DNA of 64,000 nucleotides from Delphinapterus leucas (taxonomy: Eukaryota > Chordata > Mammalia > Artiodactyla > Monodontidae): contig NW_022098031.1 in the NCBI RefSeq assembly GCF_002288925.2, forward strand, positions 5,637,371 through 5,701,370. Reading direction: 5' to 3'. The translations under genes and the position numbers were made by a program. How positions within the stretch are numbered: position 1 is the stretch's first letter; every line of letters begins with the position of its first letter. The notes below the pieces were generated by a model, which searched no databases, had not been told where the DNA came from, and saw nothing but the letters and a program-made list of their open reading frames with translations. Positions 34,181 through 45,550 of the stretch are shown here, one piece after another.

Positions 34181-35707
34181 GTGATGCAAACTATATCAAT
34201 TAGCATTATGATTCATAATTCACCACTGCATCTAAATCTCTTACCTACTTACCTGATTGAGATATGTTTCCACAAATATTTGTCAACTGAGTCTTTTGTG
34301 TGATGCTCAGGAATAGTTTTCTCAGTTATTTTGAAAGGTGTTCTGCTTAATTATTTTAGCTAATATACTTGTTTGCTTTTTTAATTGATTTGCAGCCAAC
34401 AATATTAATTAACCAGGCTGCCGTGAAATAAGCATTTTTAGTAGAGAAATTGTTCATTTGATTACTACTATTATTCAGTCCCTATAATTTTGCCTTTGCT
34501 ATGAGCTGCTTGAAGTTATCTTCCACAGATTATTACCTCAATAATTGCTTCCTATTATTGAAGATCATCATTGTTTTAAATTTTAATTATTGTTATTATG
34601 AACCACTTTGGAATGTATGTTGAAGAGAGAGCCTTAGTAAATACATTTTTTAAATGGTTCAATATCCTAAAATTTCATATTGGAGAAACTCTGTTAATGT
34701 CCTTCAGGGAGAGATTTACATATGTATTTTTATGAGATGTATACATCTTTTAGATATTAACTTCATATGCCTAAGCACTTAACACATTTCTACAGAGCAT
34801 TGGTGGTGGTCATCACAGTGCACGTCTGTGACTTAATGTGACCAAAATGGAGGTTAATAACATCTGCGCATTTTACTTTTTGAAATATGTTAGTAAATCA
34901 TGCAACTATTTTTATTGGCAGTGATATGTATCTATCAATGTAGGTAATCTCCAGCATTTTTATCTTGTTCTGTAGCAAGATTCAGAGGTATTTGTAAGTA
35001 GATTTATACTACATTTGTATATATATGTATGTTTTTGTAAATATATGTATACACACATAAATAGACATAGATTATATACACAAATAATACTTGTGAATAT
35101 TTTAACAACTTATGTGATACTTGCTCCAAACCATATGTTTAAAAGAACAGGTGGAGACCATGGCTCTATTTATCTAAAAATTTACTGTCATTGAGCAAGA
35201 AATAATATTCTTTGAGGCTTCTTAGCACAAAAGTGTTCCTGACATTTTTGTAGTAACTAAGGCTTTAACTAATGTGCTTATTTTATTAACGAAATAAAAG
35301 TCCTCTCATCATCATCATGCTAATTCCAAGGATGTAGATCTAATTATATACACATGCAACATCTGTTGAAGAAAGTTGATCTACTTGAAAGAAATATATT
35401 TTCTCGTTCAGGCATTCATAAGATGGCTTTTGGAGTTGCCAACAGCAATTCAGGGCATTGTTTATTCATGGTACTTCCTCTAACTCTAAGAAATCTAAAT
35501 CAATAGAAATTTTATCTCTACAATTGTCAGTTTTAGTAGTAGCTTGGCTTTTTTTTTTTTTTTCTAGAAGATGGCTGTCTTGTATTGAGCTGAAAGTTAC
35601 TTTGATTTATCCTTTTGTACTCCCTTGGGTATTCTATATGAAATGTTCTAAACGAAAATGCTCGGCATTTCTGCTTGAAATATGTGTTAGCATCTTCCAT
35701 CACTTCT
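34181..35707. other. Unique AT-rich DNA with TAAT-rich block
   Basis: No gene or repeat recognised. Between about 34380 and 34610 there are repeated TAAT/ATTA cores (TATTAATTAACC, AATAATTGC, TTTTAATTATTG) in non-repetitive sequence, a composition seen in some developmental enhancers but also expected in AT-rich DNA. Confidence 0.4.
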
Positions 35708-35817
35708 GCCATTTTCCTCCCTCTCTCCCTCCTCCTTTCTTTTCTTACTTTCTTTTTCCTCTCTCCCTTCCCCCTTCTTTCCTTTCCTCCACCCCCTTCC
35801 TTCCTTCCTTCTTTTTA
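35708..35817. repeat. Polypyrimidine tract
   Basis: About 110 bp almost entirely C and T on the plus strand (CCTCCCTCTCTCCCTCCTCC ... CCTTCCTTCCTTC). This is low-complexity sequence that could adopt triplex (H-DNA) form. The open frame reading through it is an artefact. Confidence 0.9.
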
Positions 35818-35934
35818 TCTTTGAAATACTTAGTACATTAACAACTTACCTGAACTGAAACTGTTGTTTGTATTTATTTTTGCCAGTTAATTATATAGAA
35901 TATTTAGTGAAATAAAACTATGCTTCATAGTCAT

Positions 35935-36130
35935 AGAATCACAGGTTATCCTTCTGGCTTTGCCTTCGTATTTATGTGATATTGGACAAGTTACACAGGT
36001 TTTATTTCATCATGTGTAAAACAGGAATATTAATTCCCATTTCTTTGGGTTGTGGTAGAGATAAGTATTTCTCAAATGATTAGTTCCCTGAAGATACATT
36101 GTAGGTACTCAGTAAATGTTAATTCCCTTT
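35935..36130 (+). mobile_element. MIR SINE relic, sense
   Basis: 'GTATTTATGTGATATTGGACAAGTTACACAGG', 'TCATCATGTGTAAAACAGGAATATTAATTCCC' and 'GTAGGTACTCAGTAAATGTTAATT' match MIR core and 3' half in order. Confidence 0.75.
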
Positions 36131-36289
36131 TCATCTTGCATGAGATAGATGATACCACAGTAATAAAGGTACGTTCTCTGCTTGTGCCTGACCAGTGAAG
36201 ATGAGCTGAGCACCAAAGTAATATAAACACAGACCATGTGTATAAGAGTTTCTTACAATGTATCATAAGGTTCAAAAAAGAGGCTATTA

Positions 36290-36580
36290 TTTTTGTCAAG
36301 GAGAATTAAGAAAGGCTCCATGGAGGAAGTCACTTTTGAAACAGACCTCAAATAATAGATAGGTTTGGGCTAAGAGGAGACATTTAAAGGTTGTTGAGCT
36401 ACTGAAATTTTCATTCTACGTAGTGAGAATATCAAGAAGTGCTGAGAAAGTATAACCAATAAAAACAATACAGAAGGCATGAACTCTCTGTAACATGTTG
36501 GGAAATGGTGAGGAATAACTCTAGAAAATTAGTTTGAGGCCATGTTGTGAAAAGACTTGAGTTTTGGTTTTCAAAATTTG
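36290..36580 (-). mobile_element. L2 LINE relic, antisense
   Basis: 'GAAAGGCTCCATGGAGGAAGTCACTTTTGAAACAGACCTC' followed by 'GTTTGAGGCCATGTTGTGAAAAGACTTGAG' resembles the reversed L2 body (GGCTTCCTGGAGGAGGTGAC ... GAGCTGAGTCTTGAAGG). Confidence 0.6.
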
Positions 36581-36849
36581 CAAATTAATTCCTGTCTTAA
36601 TTTTTCTTTTTACTTTTCCTCCACTTAAAATAGCCTGACCAAGTCCATGAAGTCAGATTTTGCTTGGTTGTTTCTGATACTGAAACTTGCATATTTTAAA
36701 CTAAACACTCTCTTTCCAGTTTCCACTTAATGATAAACTTTTGTGGTGAATGTGTAAAATAGCAGATGTTTTATTATCTTTTAAATAAATTATAAAACAA
36801 GAAATGAAAGTCTTATTTTTAATTTACCATTTTTGGAATTAAAAATTTT

Positions 36850-38240
36850 TTTGGTGTAGATCTGATCTTCTATCTGGGATTATTTTCCTTCAACCAGAAG
36901 ACTTCCTTTTAGCACACCTTGTAGTGCAAGGCTGTTGGCGATTAATTCTCTCATCTTTCGTTTTTTCTGAAAATGTCTCTGTATCACCTTTATTTCTTAA
37001 AAGTATTTTTGCTGGATATTAAATTTTAATTTAATGTTGTTTTCATTCAGCATTATAAATCTATTCCATTTTCTTCTGGTTTGCATTATATCTGAAAAGA
37101 ATTCGATAGAAATCTAATCCTCTGAATGTAAGCTTATTATTTCTTCAAATATTTTCACCATCGAATCTCCTTCCTCTCCTTCTGTGATTCCAACCACAGA
37201 ACTTTAGACTGCTTGATATTGTTCTACATGCCACTTAGGCTTTTTTTACTTTTTCAACCTTTTTTTTCTTTATGTTTACCTTTGGAGAGTCTTTTATTTT
37301 TTTCTACAGTGTCTAATCTGATATTAAACCCATTCAGTAAATTTTTTTTCAGGTAATTTTCCATCTCTAAAAGTTCCATTTGGTTTTATAAATATATTTT
37401 GCTTCTCATTATATTCATATTTTTAAGTTCTTAAACATAACTATGATAGTTTTTTTTAAAAACTATCTGTTAATTCTACCATCGTTGTTGCGTCTGTGTC
37501 TAAGGATTGGTCATTCTCCTGGTTATTGCTCACATTTTCCTGCTTTTTGCCTTGTCTAATAGGTTCTATTGTATGCTGAGTATTGTAAATATTAAATTGT
37601 CTGATGTCTGGATTTGGTTGTTCTTCTTTAAAGATTTTGGACATTTTGTTTTGTTTTATAATAATTTAAGTTAATCTTGGGTCAACTTGCTTTTTTGAAG
37701 ATTTTAACATTTGTTAGGATGCATTTAGAATAGCTGTAACCCCTAACACCATCTTAGCCCTTTTACTAAAGTATGACCTTCTTGGGTCTCTGATGAATGC
37801 TTGGTTACTCACTAAAGCTCCTCTACTCGGTTTGGAATTTGAGTATCTCTCTGTCCTGTGAGAGCCTTGGGAATGGCTAAGTTTACAGCTCCATGGTATT
37901 CTTTGATGAGCCTTATGGAGCTTAAACCTGGTCATGCACAGCTTAGTGTTCATCCAAAGACTCAAGGCAACGTCCATTCAAATTTCTGAAGCTCTTCTCA
38001 GCCTTCCCAAACTAGATTCTCTATCTCCTAAATTCAGTGATACAACTATGCTCTGCTTGGATTCCCTTTGCCTTCACGTGGTCTGGAATGTGGTTGTAGG
38101 CAGAAAGACAGGGTGACCATAGCGATCATCTCATTTGTTTCTCTTAGCTCAAGGATTAGAGCTCTGAGTTGCATTTTGTCCAGTGTCTGAAAAAAGTTGT
38201 TTCATGTATCTTGTCCAGTTCCTAGCTCCTATTATTGGAT
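36850..38240 (-). mobile_element. Ancient L1M-type relic, antisense
   Basis: Long, strongly diverged sequence whose plus strand shows motifs of the reversed long 3'UTR of old L1 families: 'CAACCAGAAGACTTCCTTTTAG', 'TTGTAGTGCAAGGCTGTTGGCGATTAATTCTCTCA', 'GTGTCTAATCTGATATTAAACCCATTCAGT', 'CACATTTTCCTGCTTTTTGCCTTGTCTAATAGG'. No coding potential. The class is reasonably sure; the subfamily and 5' limit are not. Confidence 0.65.
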
Positions 38241-38373
38241 AATTGACACAGTTTCTTGGAGGAATTGTTTTTTCATTCCTATGTGGATAACTTCATCTTT
38301 ATTTTTGCAAGAATATTTGGAATGTGGGCTCGAGTTCAAAGGCATTGCTGTAGGCTTCAGCACAGCTATAAGG
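38229..38373 (+). repeat. Diverged direct repeat, copy 1
   Basis: Shares with 39628-39790 the blocks CTATTATTGGAT, TTGGAGGAA, TTATTTTTGCAAGAATATTTGGAA and GCATTGCTGTAGGCTTCAGCACAGCT in the same order and strand, with substitutions and small indels. I recognise no known repeat family in it. It could be an ancient local segmental duplication or two copies of an unassigned interspersed repeat. Confidence 0.8.
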
Positions 38374-39627
38374 GCACAGTTTTCCCATCATGCTGAGAAT
38401 TGCAAGATCCTAGTTTTATTTTTCTTATTTAAAAAAATTTCTTCATATCATTTTCTATCTATGTCTTTATTTATCTATCTTCACCAAAAAGATAAAGCTT
38501 TATGGAAGTATTTCTCTTGGGAAGGTTCTTCATTTTGAAATAAATCAGACCTCTGTTCATACTATTGTTTTGGAAGAAAATGTTTCAGAATCTAGATGTA
38601 ATATGCTCTCCTCAACACTATTATGAGAAAACTTTTGTACCTGTATACTGGGTTCACAGGGCTGGACAATTAGAATTATTGCCATTATTTCATATTTGTC
38701 CATACAATTACACACTAAATGATTCTACCTTAAGCACCATATTTTAAAAATTGTTTATATTGACTGAAACATGCTTTTTTACTAAGGAATTTTGGAATTG
38801 AATAATTACAAAAGCTTCAAGTTTGCCCATAGAAGCTATTCTGCAGCGCTAGGCCAGGAAAAGAGAAATTCATCTTCTTAGTAGTCTGAGGGGAATCATG
38901 TACTGGCAAGTATTTCCTAGAAAGAATATGAAAGTTGTGAAAGTCAATAAGAATGTATAATAAGTCCATGATAATTACCCAAAAGTGAAGAAAATTTTAA
39001 AAATAGATAATCAGAATTCTTTGGGACTTTTTGGATTTATTGTATTTTTTTATACTATTCACAAACAAATTATAAATAACTAAATGGTGCTATAAGAGTT
39101 TATATAAATTTTATATAATAGTGAAAGTTTAATCTACTGTTGAAACACACGGGCTTATGTGTCACACTGTCTGAGGTGAAAAAATCTTTCATTGATTTAT
39201 TACAGACTTCTTTCTAGTTTGAATATTAGATTTATACTGGAACCTTTATTGCCATTATAATAAAGTGTCTCTTAATAATACTGAACAATTATTCTAAATT
39301 AGTGAATGAAGAGATACATTACTTCTAAGTAATGATGGCATTTTCCTTTCTGCCCTCTTAGAAGGTAGAATACAGATAATGCAGAACATTTCCATTTAGA
39401 ATATAAAGATTACCAAATCAATATTCAAAATGAAGCAAAGAGTGACATTAGCATCGCATTTCTTTGGGGTGAAATTTTGTCAAATAAAAACTGTGCTAGG
39501 ACTTTAGAATTAGGGCTGGTTAAACTTTAAAGAAAAGCATTACATAATATTACATGGTTTTCTATTAATAGTGACAGTTCTAGGTTTGTTAAAAGAGAAA
39601 TAAAGCAGATTAATTAAAAATCTAAGA
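38374..39627. other. Unique AT-rich spacer
   Basis: No gene or repeat recognised between the two copies of the direct repeat. Confidence 0.5.
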
Positions 39628-39790
39628 CTATTATTGGATGCTTTGACAGTTTTTTGGAGGAACTGCTTTTTCCTTTCCTGTGTTAGGTAACTGTATCATT
39701 TTTATTTTTGCAAGAATATTTGGAAGGTGGGCTTGAGTTAGCCTACAGTTAGCATTGCTGTAGGCTTCAGCACAGCTCTAATTTATAAGG
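39628..39790 (+). repeat. Diverged direct repeat, copy 2
   Basis: Second copy of the 38229-38373 repeat about 1.4 kb downstream. It is about 18 bp longer, partly because of an extra AGCCTACAGTT segment and an interruption in the ...AGCTCTAATTTATAAGG end. Confidence 0.8.
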
Positions 39791-40274
39791 CACTTGCCAA
39801 GCTTCATGTCTATGGCCTGGATCTGTCATAAAATAGGTGCATGACAAAATCTGACTACTTCTGACATGTCCAGCGTACATTTTAAGCAAACAACCTTACT
39901 CAGTTTTCTCTGAATAGGGACCAAACCATCCTTAAATAATATAACAGGACATTTGCATTGTAAAGGGCAGGACTGGGCAGAAAGACCTGGCTCCTGATCC
40001 AGGTATATTTGAAATTTGTCTTGGAAGATTCTCTATACAAAAGTCCCTTGCTTAAGACCTTTCATAAATACATACTTCATTGCCCTCTATATGCCATACC
40101 CAGTGTGAAATTCAGCCTAGAATTCTGCACTGCTTAGCAAATATTATTGTAGTATGAAGTTCCTGAAATACTAAAAATAAGAACTTTTGATCTTAGAGCA
40201 AAAAAAGATGATTAATATTTTATGAATTTACGCATACTTAGTTACTTTACATACACTTTTAGAAAATGCATTCT
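39791..40274. other. Unique DNA
   Basis: No gene or repeat recognised. Confidence 0.5.
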
Positions 40275-40620
40275 GCCTCTTTCTACTAGACAGTAAGCCT
40301 CTTGAGGAAAAGGATCAATTCTTATTAGTTTTATAATTCTAGCACCCAGCGGTGCCTGGCAAATGCTTCAATGTTTTTTTTTTTTTTTTCCGGTACACGG
40401 ACCTCTCACTGTTGTGGCCTCTCCCGCTGCGGAGCACAGGCTCCGGACGCGCAGGCTCAGCGGCCATGGCTCACGGGCCCAGCCGCTCCACGGCATGTGG
40501 AATCTTCCCGGACCGGGGCACGAACCCGTGTCCCCTGCATCAGCAGGTGGACTCTCAACCACTGCGCCACCAGGGAAGCCCTCAATGGTTTTTAATAATA
40601 AATAATACATGAATAAAAGC
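40275..40620 (+). mobile_element. L2 3' end relic, sense, SINE-interrupted
   Basis: 'TACTAGACAGTAAGCCTCTTGAGGAAAAGGATCAATTCTTA' and 'TTCTAGCACCCAGCGGTGCCTGGCAAATGCTTCAATG' match the L2 3' end (AGACTGTGAGCTCCTTGAGGGCAGGG ... CAGTGCCTGGCA). A CHR SINE interrupts it at 40374. Confidence 0.7.
40374..40581 (-). mobile_element. CHR-type SINE, short form, antisense
   Basis: Complete antisense copy with T-run, CpG-rich body and reversed head GCGCCACCAGGGAAGCCC. The flanks share TCAATG (40368-40373 and 40582-40587), followed by T-runs; the duplication is probably longer but blurred by the poly(T). Confidence 0.93.
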
Positions 40621-41449
40621 CTGAATCCTTTTGGTATTAAGACCTGTGGCTGTCTTCACCACGAGATGAGAGTCCTGAGATAATTTTATTTTTATGCTTT
40701 ATGTGAAGGTTTTATAATAACTTCTGTTTGGAACCTGATCAAAGTCAATTATAACCCATTCTTACAAACTCATTCTTTTACACTTATTGAATCTCCTTCT
40801 CCACTTCTCATTCATCCCAAGCCCTCTTAAAGTGCCTCAGACACTTACGTTCCTAGGGAACTGTGTTCCCTTCATTTTTCAGTTTCATTGCAGAACAGAC
40901 CGCTGCTTCTTGCTATAAATAAAATATGCTGGTTTCCAGAATACATGACCCCTTCAGCCATATCACATTGAAGATCCATGCTCCACTAACAGCCATGTAC
41001 TATAGAAATGCCAGGTAAGGTGGTATTCTCCCAGCTCACATTTTATATTTCCAGTTGACCACTCATCCATCTTCACCATCATGTAATGAACCCTTATGCT
41101 AATTACCTATGGCACATTCTATTGGTTAACATCTTTGATTATCTTCGATTGTTATCACATCACGTACACCTGCTTCTCATCCTTTCTCCCTTCCGAGGCC
41201 TGATATCCTCTCTCACTTCAATGTCACTTTGTATGTCCCATCAAAGTTCTCTGACCTCCTCAAATACAATGAATTCTACCTCGACTTCACTTCAAGTAAC
41301 CACACCATGGACACTCTGTAAATATATGACCTCCAAAAGCATTGAGATCAATCTTGTATCTTTAACTTTATGAATTTATTTTGTCCACCAGATCTGCTAG
41401 TTCATCAAGGTTTCTAATCATTTTACTCCATCTTCTAACAATTTATCAG
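40621..41449. other. Unassigned DNA, pyrimidine-rich part
   Basis: No gene. From about 41040 to 41440 the plus strand is C/T-rich and resembles old repeat sequence (similar in texture to 15130-15480), but I cannot assign it. Confidence 0.4.
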
Positions 41450-41995
41450 CCCCTTTCTTATCACTTCCCTACTCAAAATTGTCCAATAGGTTCCTATTAT
41501 ATTTAAAATAAAAATCCAGCTGCTTATGTTGACCTACAAGATCCAGCATGATCTGTTCACTGCCTAATAACTTTGTGATTTCGTTCCCCTCTGTTCACTA
41601 CCTTGTTCTTCATACTCTAGATTCATTGGTTGTGTTTCTAACCCTCCAGGATAGAAAATTCACTCCTATCTCAGAACCTTTTGTAATTTTTTTTCACCAA
41701 GCTGGATGATACTCCAGTTAGATTTTAACATGACTCCTTTAATCATTCGTCTCAACTTAAATGCTGCCTCATCAGACTCCTCTAAATAAAGCAGGTTTCC
41801 CCTTCCACACCTCACTGTATCTGCTTGTCCTCTACCATATTACTCTGTAGAATTAATATCTGAAATATATATTAACTCACTGTGTTTTATATCATTCTCT
41901 TACCGCCTCAGAACAAAGATCTTTTCTGTCTTATACATTGCTATATACCCAGTGCTTTGAAGACCCTCGGTAAATATTTGTTGATCAGTTGACAG
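41450..41995 (+). mobile_element. L2 LINE relic, sense
   Basis: One of the more complete L2 copies here: 'CAAAATTGTCCAATAGGTTCCTATTATATTTAAAATAAAAATCC', 'CCTACAAGATCCAGCATGATCTG', 'TTAAATGCTGCCTCATCAGACTCC', 'GTGTTTTATATCATTCTC', 'ACCCAGTGCTTTGAAGACCCTCGGTAAATATTTGTTGA', in consensus order to the 3' end. Confidence 0.8.
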
Positions 41996-42109
41996 ACATA
42001 TACACCACAAGTTAGACTCCTAGAGGAATAGCAATCTTGTATTTTCTAGGACCCTCTGATGTATTTGGCACAAGTGGATGATGACAAATATTGGTTGGAA
42101 GAATAAATC

Positions 42110-42530
42110 TTCAGACAAAGGAATGCAAATGGAAAGTAAACATATAAAATTTAAACTCAATTCAATATGGATATAAAAACCATTCAATTATCATTATTGT
42201 ATGTTAAAATGGCAAAATTAAAAGAAAAATATCCTGTACTCATCCAAAGTTGCATAGAAAGGCCTCAAAATATCAGTCTGATGTATTCTACTTCTAGGAA
42301 TTATCCTTGGCATTCAAGATTTGTGTACAAATACTCATCATAACATTACTTGGTTTAGTAAGTAATTGGAAATGACCTTTATGTCAACAGCAGGAAATTG
42401 GTTGAAATATTTCTAATATGGAATAAGAGTCATTTCAAATGACAGAAGGATATACATCAAGATGTTTTCTCTTGTCCAGAGGTGAGAGAAAGATTATCCT
42501 TTATCCTTTTAAATATATTCTATTCAACAG
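42110..42530 (+). mobile_element. Ancient L1 relic, sense
   Basis: 'CTACTTCTAGGAATTATCC', 'CAAATACTCATCATAACATTACTTGG', 'GTAATTGGAAATGACCTTTATGTC' and 'GGAAATTGGTTGAAAT' match the ORF2 C-terminal/3' region of old L1 (CACTTCTAGGAATTTATCC ... TTGGAAACAACCTAAATGTCC). Confidence 0.65.
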
Positions 42531-43184
42531 GATCTTATTTTTAGTTCAAGTAAAAATTCTACCTCTTTATACTGTGAAAGCTTTTCCTAAGTTCCTGGGA
42601 GCCTGTAGTTCTGTGTTAGGAGACATTGAAAGAGGTATTATAGATTCTCATAACACAGAATCTAGGATAAGGGAGTTTTAAAGAATTTTTTTTTTTGACA
42701 TCACGAAACATTTAAATTCTAACAGCCAAATCAACCTCAAAAAATATACCTATCATGGAATTTTGATAAAGCAGCAATGTTATACTCAGTATACGCTATT
42801 CTAGGATAAAGATGAGTATGTAGCATAAAGATAGGAGAAGATAGCAGAACTAAATTAAGATCTATTGTCCTCACAGAAAATAACCAGCAATTCCACTGAT
42901 TACCGGTCCACAGCATCCTATGCAGCTGTTTTTCTTCCTCCATGTTTTCTAATTGTGAGAGTCTAGTTTCTAAAGAGGTTTCTGCAGACCTAGTCAAGCA
43001 TTTACTTCTAAAAAGGGAGTCTTAGCTTATGGCAGAGAAACCCTGGAGGCCTTGGTGTGCAAGTATCTGAAGAAAACACCTTTCCTCCCAACTAAACCCT
43101 CAGGGATTTGGCAGAATATACTACTCAAACTATGGATCTAAGGATCCATTATTTTGTATAAGAAATATGTTTAACTGCTCACCT
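42531..43184. other. Unique DNA
   Basis: No gene or repeat recognised. Confidence 0.5.
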
Positions 43185-43415
43185 TAAGTGAACTAAGGTA
43201 AACTAAGGCCTGTGGGCCAAATCCATCTGGTTCACCACTTGCTTTTGTAAATAAGGTTTTATTATAACATTGCTACACCTATGCATCTATGTATTTTCTT
43301 CAGTTATCTATGGCTGAATTCAGTAGTTGCAACAGAGACATATGGCCCACAGAGCCTAAAATATTTACCATCTGGCCCCTGTAAAGAAGAAAGTTCATAT
43401 ACCTCTAACCTAGAG
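43185..43415. mobile_element. hAT-type MITE relic
   Basis: 'AACTAAGGCCTGTGGGCCAAATCC', 'TTTTGTAAATAAGGTTTTATTATAACATTGCTACACC', 'GTAGTTGCAACAGAGACATATGGCCCACAGAGCCTAAAATATTTACCATCTGGCCC' match a mammal-wide non-autonomous hAT family whose ends read like CAGGGGTTGGCAAACT. Terminal repeats are too eroded to define exact ends. Confidence 0.65.
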
Positions 43416-44124
43416 CATTCTTTTCATCTATACTTCATATTAACTTAAAAAAAGTATTGCTTAAGATTTTTTCCATGGTGTATTATTGTCGTTAATACCT
43501 TGACACCATAATAAATTTTTATTAGAAAATTCCTCTCTTTTGTAAGTAAAAAAGAGAACAGTGAATTAAGTCTTCATAGCTCCTAACTGCAGTTTTTTTA
43601 TATTTGCATTAATATTCTAATATTCTATTGAATATGGTAATCCATATTAGACATATTATCAATGAATCCCTTACTGACATGGAATTCTGGAATTATAATT
43701 AAAGTCATGTCCTATTTGGAAACTGGATACAGCTATCTTATATGGGTGTCATATAAAACTAGAAACCTATAGGCTATGTTCAATAAAATAAATACAAATA
43801 TTTGAAACCCCAGGTTTTTCAATAAGGATCCGTGTGAAATGTATTCATTAATTCAATTTGTGAGTAGGTCATTTAATTATTGTACTTAATCAAGAAGAGT
43901 TTTTATTCATATTTAGACATTTTTAATCACATCATGATTTTTTTTTAGACTAGTTGTTTCTGAAAGGAGTCTAGAAAAACATTTTCAATGTTATGAAAAT
44001 AAATCTGGATAAAATGTAGAGGGAAAATTTTAGTCAGTGATTAATGTAGAACTGAACCATTTCCCTCTAAAAATGTAGATTCAACCCCAAACAATAATTA
44101 TCTCTTAGTAATCATCTCCCCCAC

Positions 44125-44126
<2 letters not shown>
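43416..44126. other. Unique AT-rich DNA
   Basis: No gene or repeat recognised. Confidence 0.5.
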
Positions 44127-44156
<30 letters not shown>

Positions 44157-44200
44157 CAGTTCAGCAAAGTAAAGACACACAACAGTTCAGCAAAGTAAAT
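44127..44200. repeat. (AC)n plus 26-bp tandem duplication
   Basis: An (AC)n microsatellite at 44127-44155 runs into a 26-bp unit ACACACAACAGTTCAGCAAA... present twice (44149-44174 and 44175-44200) with one terminal mismatch. Slippage at the microsatellite edge plausibly made the duplication. Confidence 0.93.
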
Positions 44201-45454
44201 GCTGTAAGTTTCTGAAGAAGTTTGTCATAAGAAACACTGTTTTGTCCACTCTATTCCAGAGCTTAAGGATGGTTCTTATTCTCAGGAAACATCAGGCTGA
44301 TCCATAATAGAGCTATACGAACTCGAAGAATGCAAGATTAAAGGAAGAACTGGTAGAAATCAATCAATCCAACTTCCACCCAACACTGACATTGCTTCAC
44401 ACACTGATCTAATAAATAATCAAATAGCTTCTGTCACTTTTAGTAACAGAAAACTCAGCTACCTAACAGAAAACATATTTAGTTTTTTATATGTGGCAAC
44501 TAGTTAACACTGGCTGCTCATATTAAGCTGGTTCTTAATTGAAGAAATCCTATTAAGCCAGTTGTCTTATTAAGTTCTTAGACTTAAATGTCTCAGGCAT
44601 AGTATTAATACTTTGCACATATTGTCACCTTAAATTTTCACAACAATTTTATAAAATTCTTCTTTTTTATTGATAAGCAAACCAAGATATTATACATATG
44701 AAAAAATTAGTTACCTTCTTTCTTTTTTCTCCCACAGACTCTTTTCCATCCAGAAGATGTATAAAAACATTTCTGACTCTTTTTTTCTTCTCCAAATTCT
44801 AGTCATCTTTAAGACTCAGAGTTCAAGCCTCTGGAGTCTTCAAAAGTCATGTTATGCTACATTAATTCTTCCTTTTCTTGAACTCCTAGGGACCTAGGAG
44901 TTTAGTTTGTACTAAATAGTTTAGCACCAAATCACAAACTATCCTAGATTTTCTAACTGCTTCATTTATATCAGTCTAGTTTCTCCAAGAACATAACAGA
45001 CATTTTACTTACCTAAATCTTACTTCATTCTACCATTGTCTTCAAAGCATTTTGCAATTTAAAGGAGCAATTGGCTGAATTTTAAGAGCATATATTCCAA
45101 ATGGTTTTAGCTACAAATTGGAGAGCTGCCTGCAATTCAGTCTCTCTTTGTTACAATACAACTTTATTTTTCCTTTTTGTTTTCAATCAAATATTTGGAC
45201 TTTCTCTTGCTTTTCAGGGATCAGTTCCAGGGACATGCCACATTTTTTTTTTTCTCAGTGCTAAGGAGACATTATAATGGTTGAGTTTTGTTTCATGTTG
45301 CCAAGGGACATAATTGTGTGCAATATAAAAAAAAGCACTTCCCTTGTACTAGTAAAGGGAGTTGGCATTTAACAGTCAATCTTAGTATTATATTTGTGAC
45401 ATCTCATGGTCACAGGAGGTATTTCATATGTTTCTCTCGCAGTTAATAATTTGT
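44201..45454. other. Unique DNA with a weak MIR-like stretch
   Basis: 44570-44700 ('AGTATTAATACTTTGCACATATTGTCACC', 'TTTTCACAACAATTTTATAAAATTC') may be an antisense MIR remnant. Otherwise nothing recognised. Confidence 0.45.
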
Positions 45455-45550
45455 TGTTGCTTAACATCACTAACATTCAGAGAGAAGAAAATCAAAACCA
45501 CAATGAGATACCTCTTCACACCTGTCATCAAAAACAGACCCTACAAAAGA

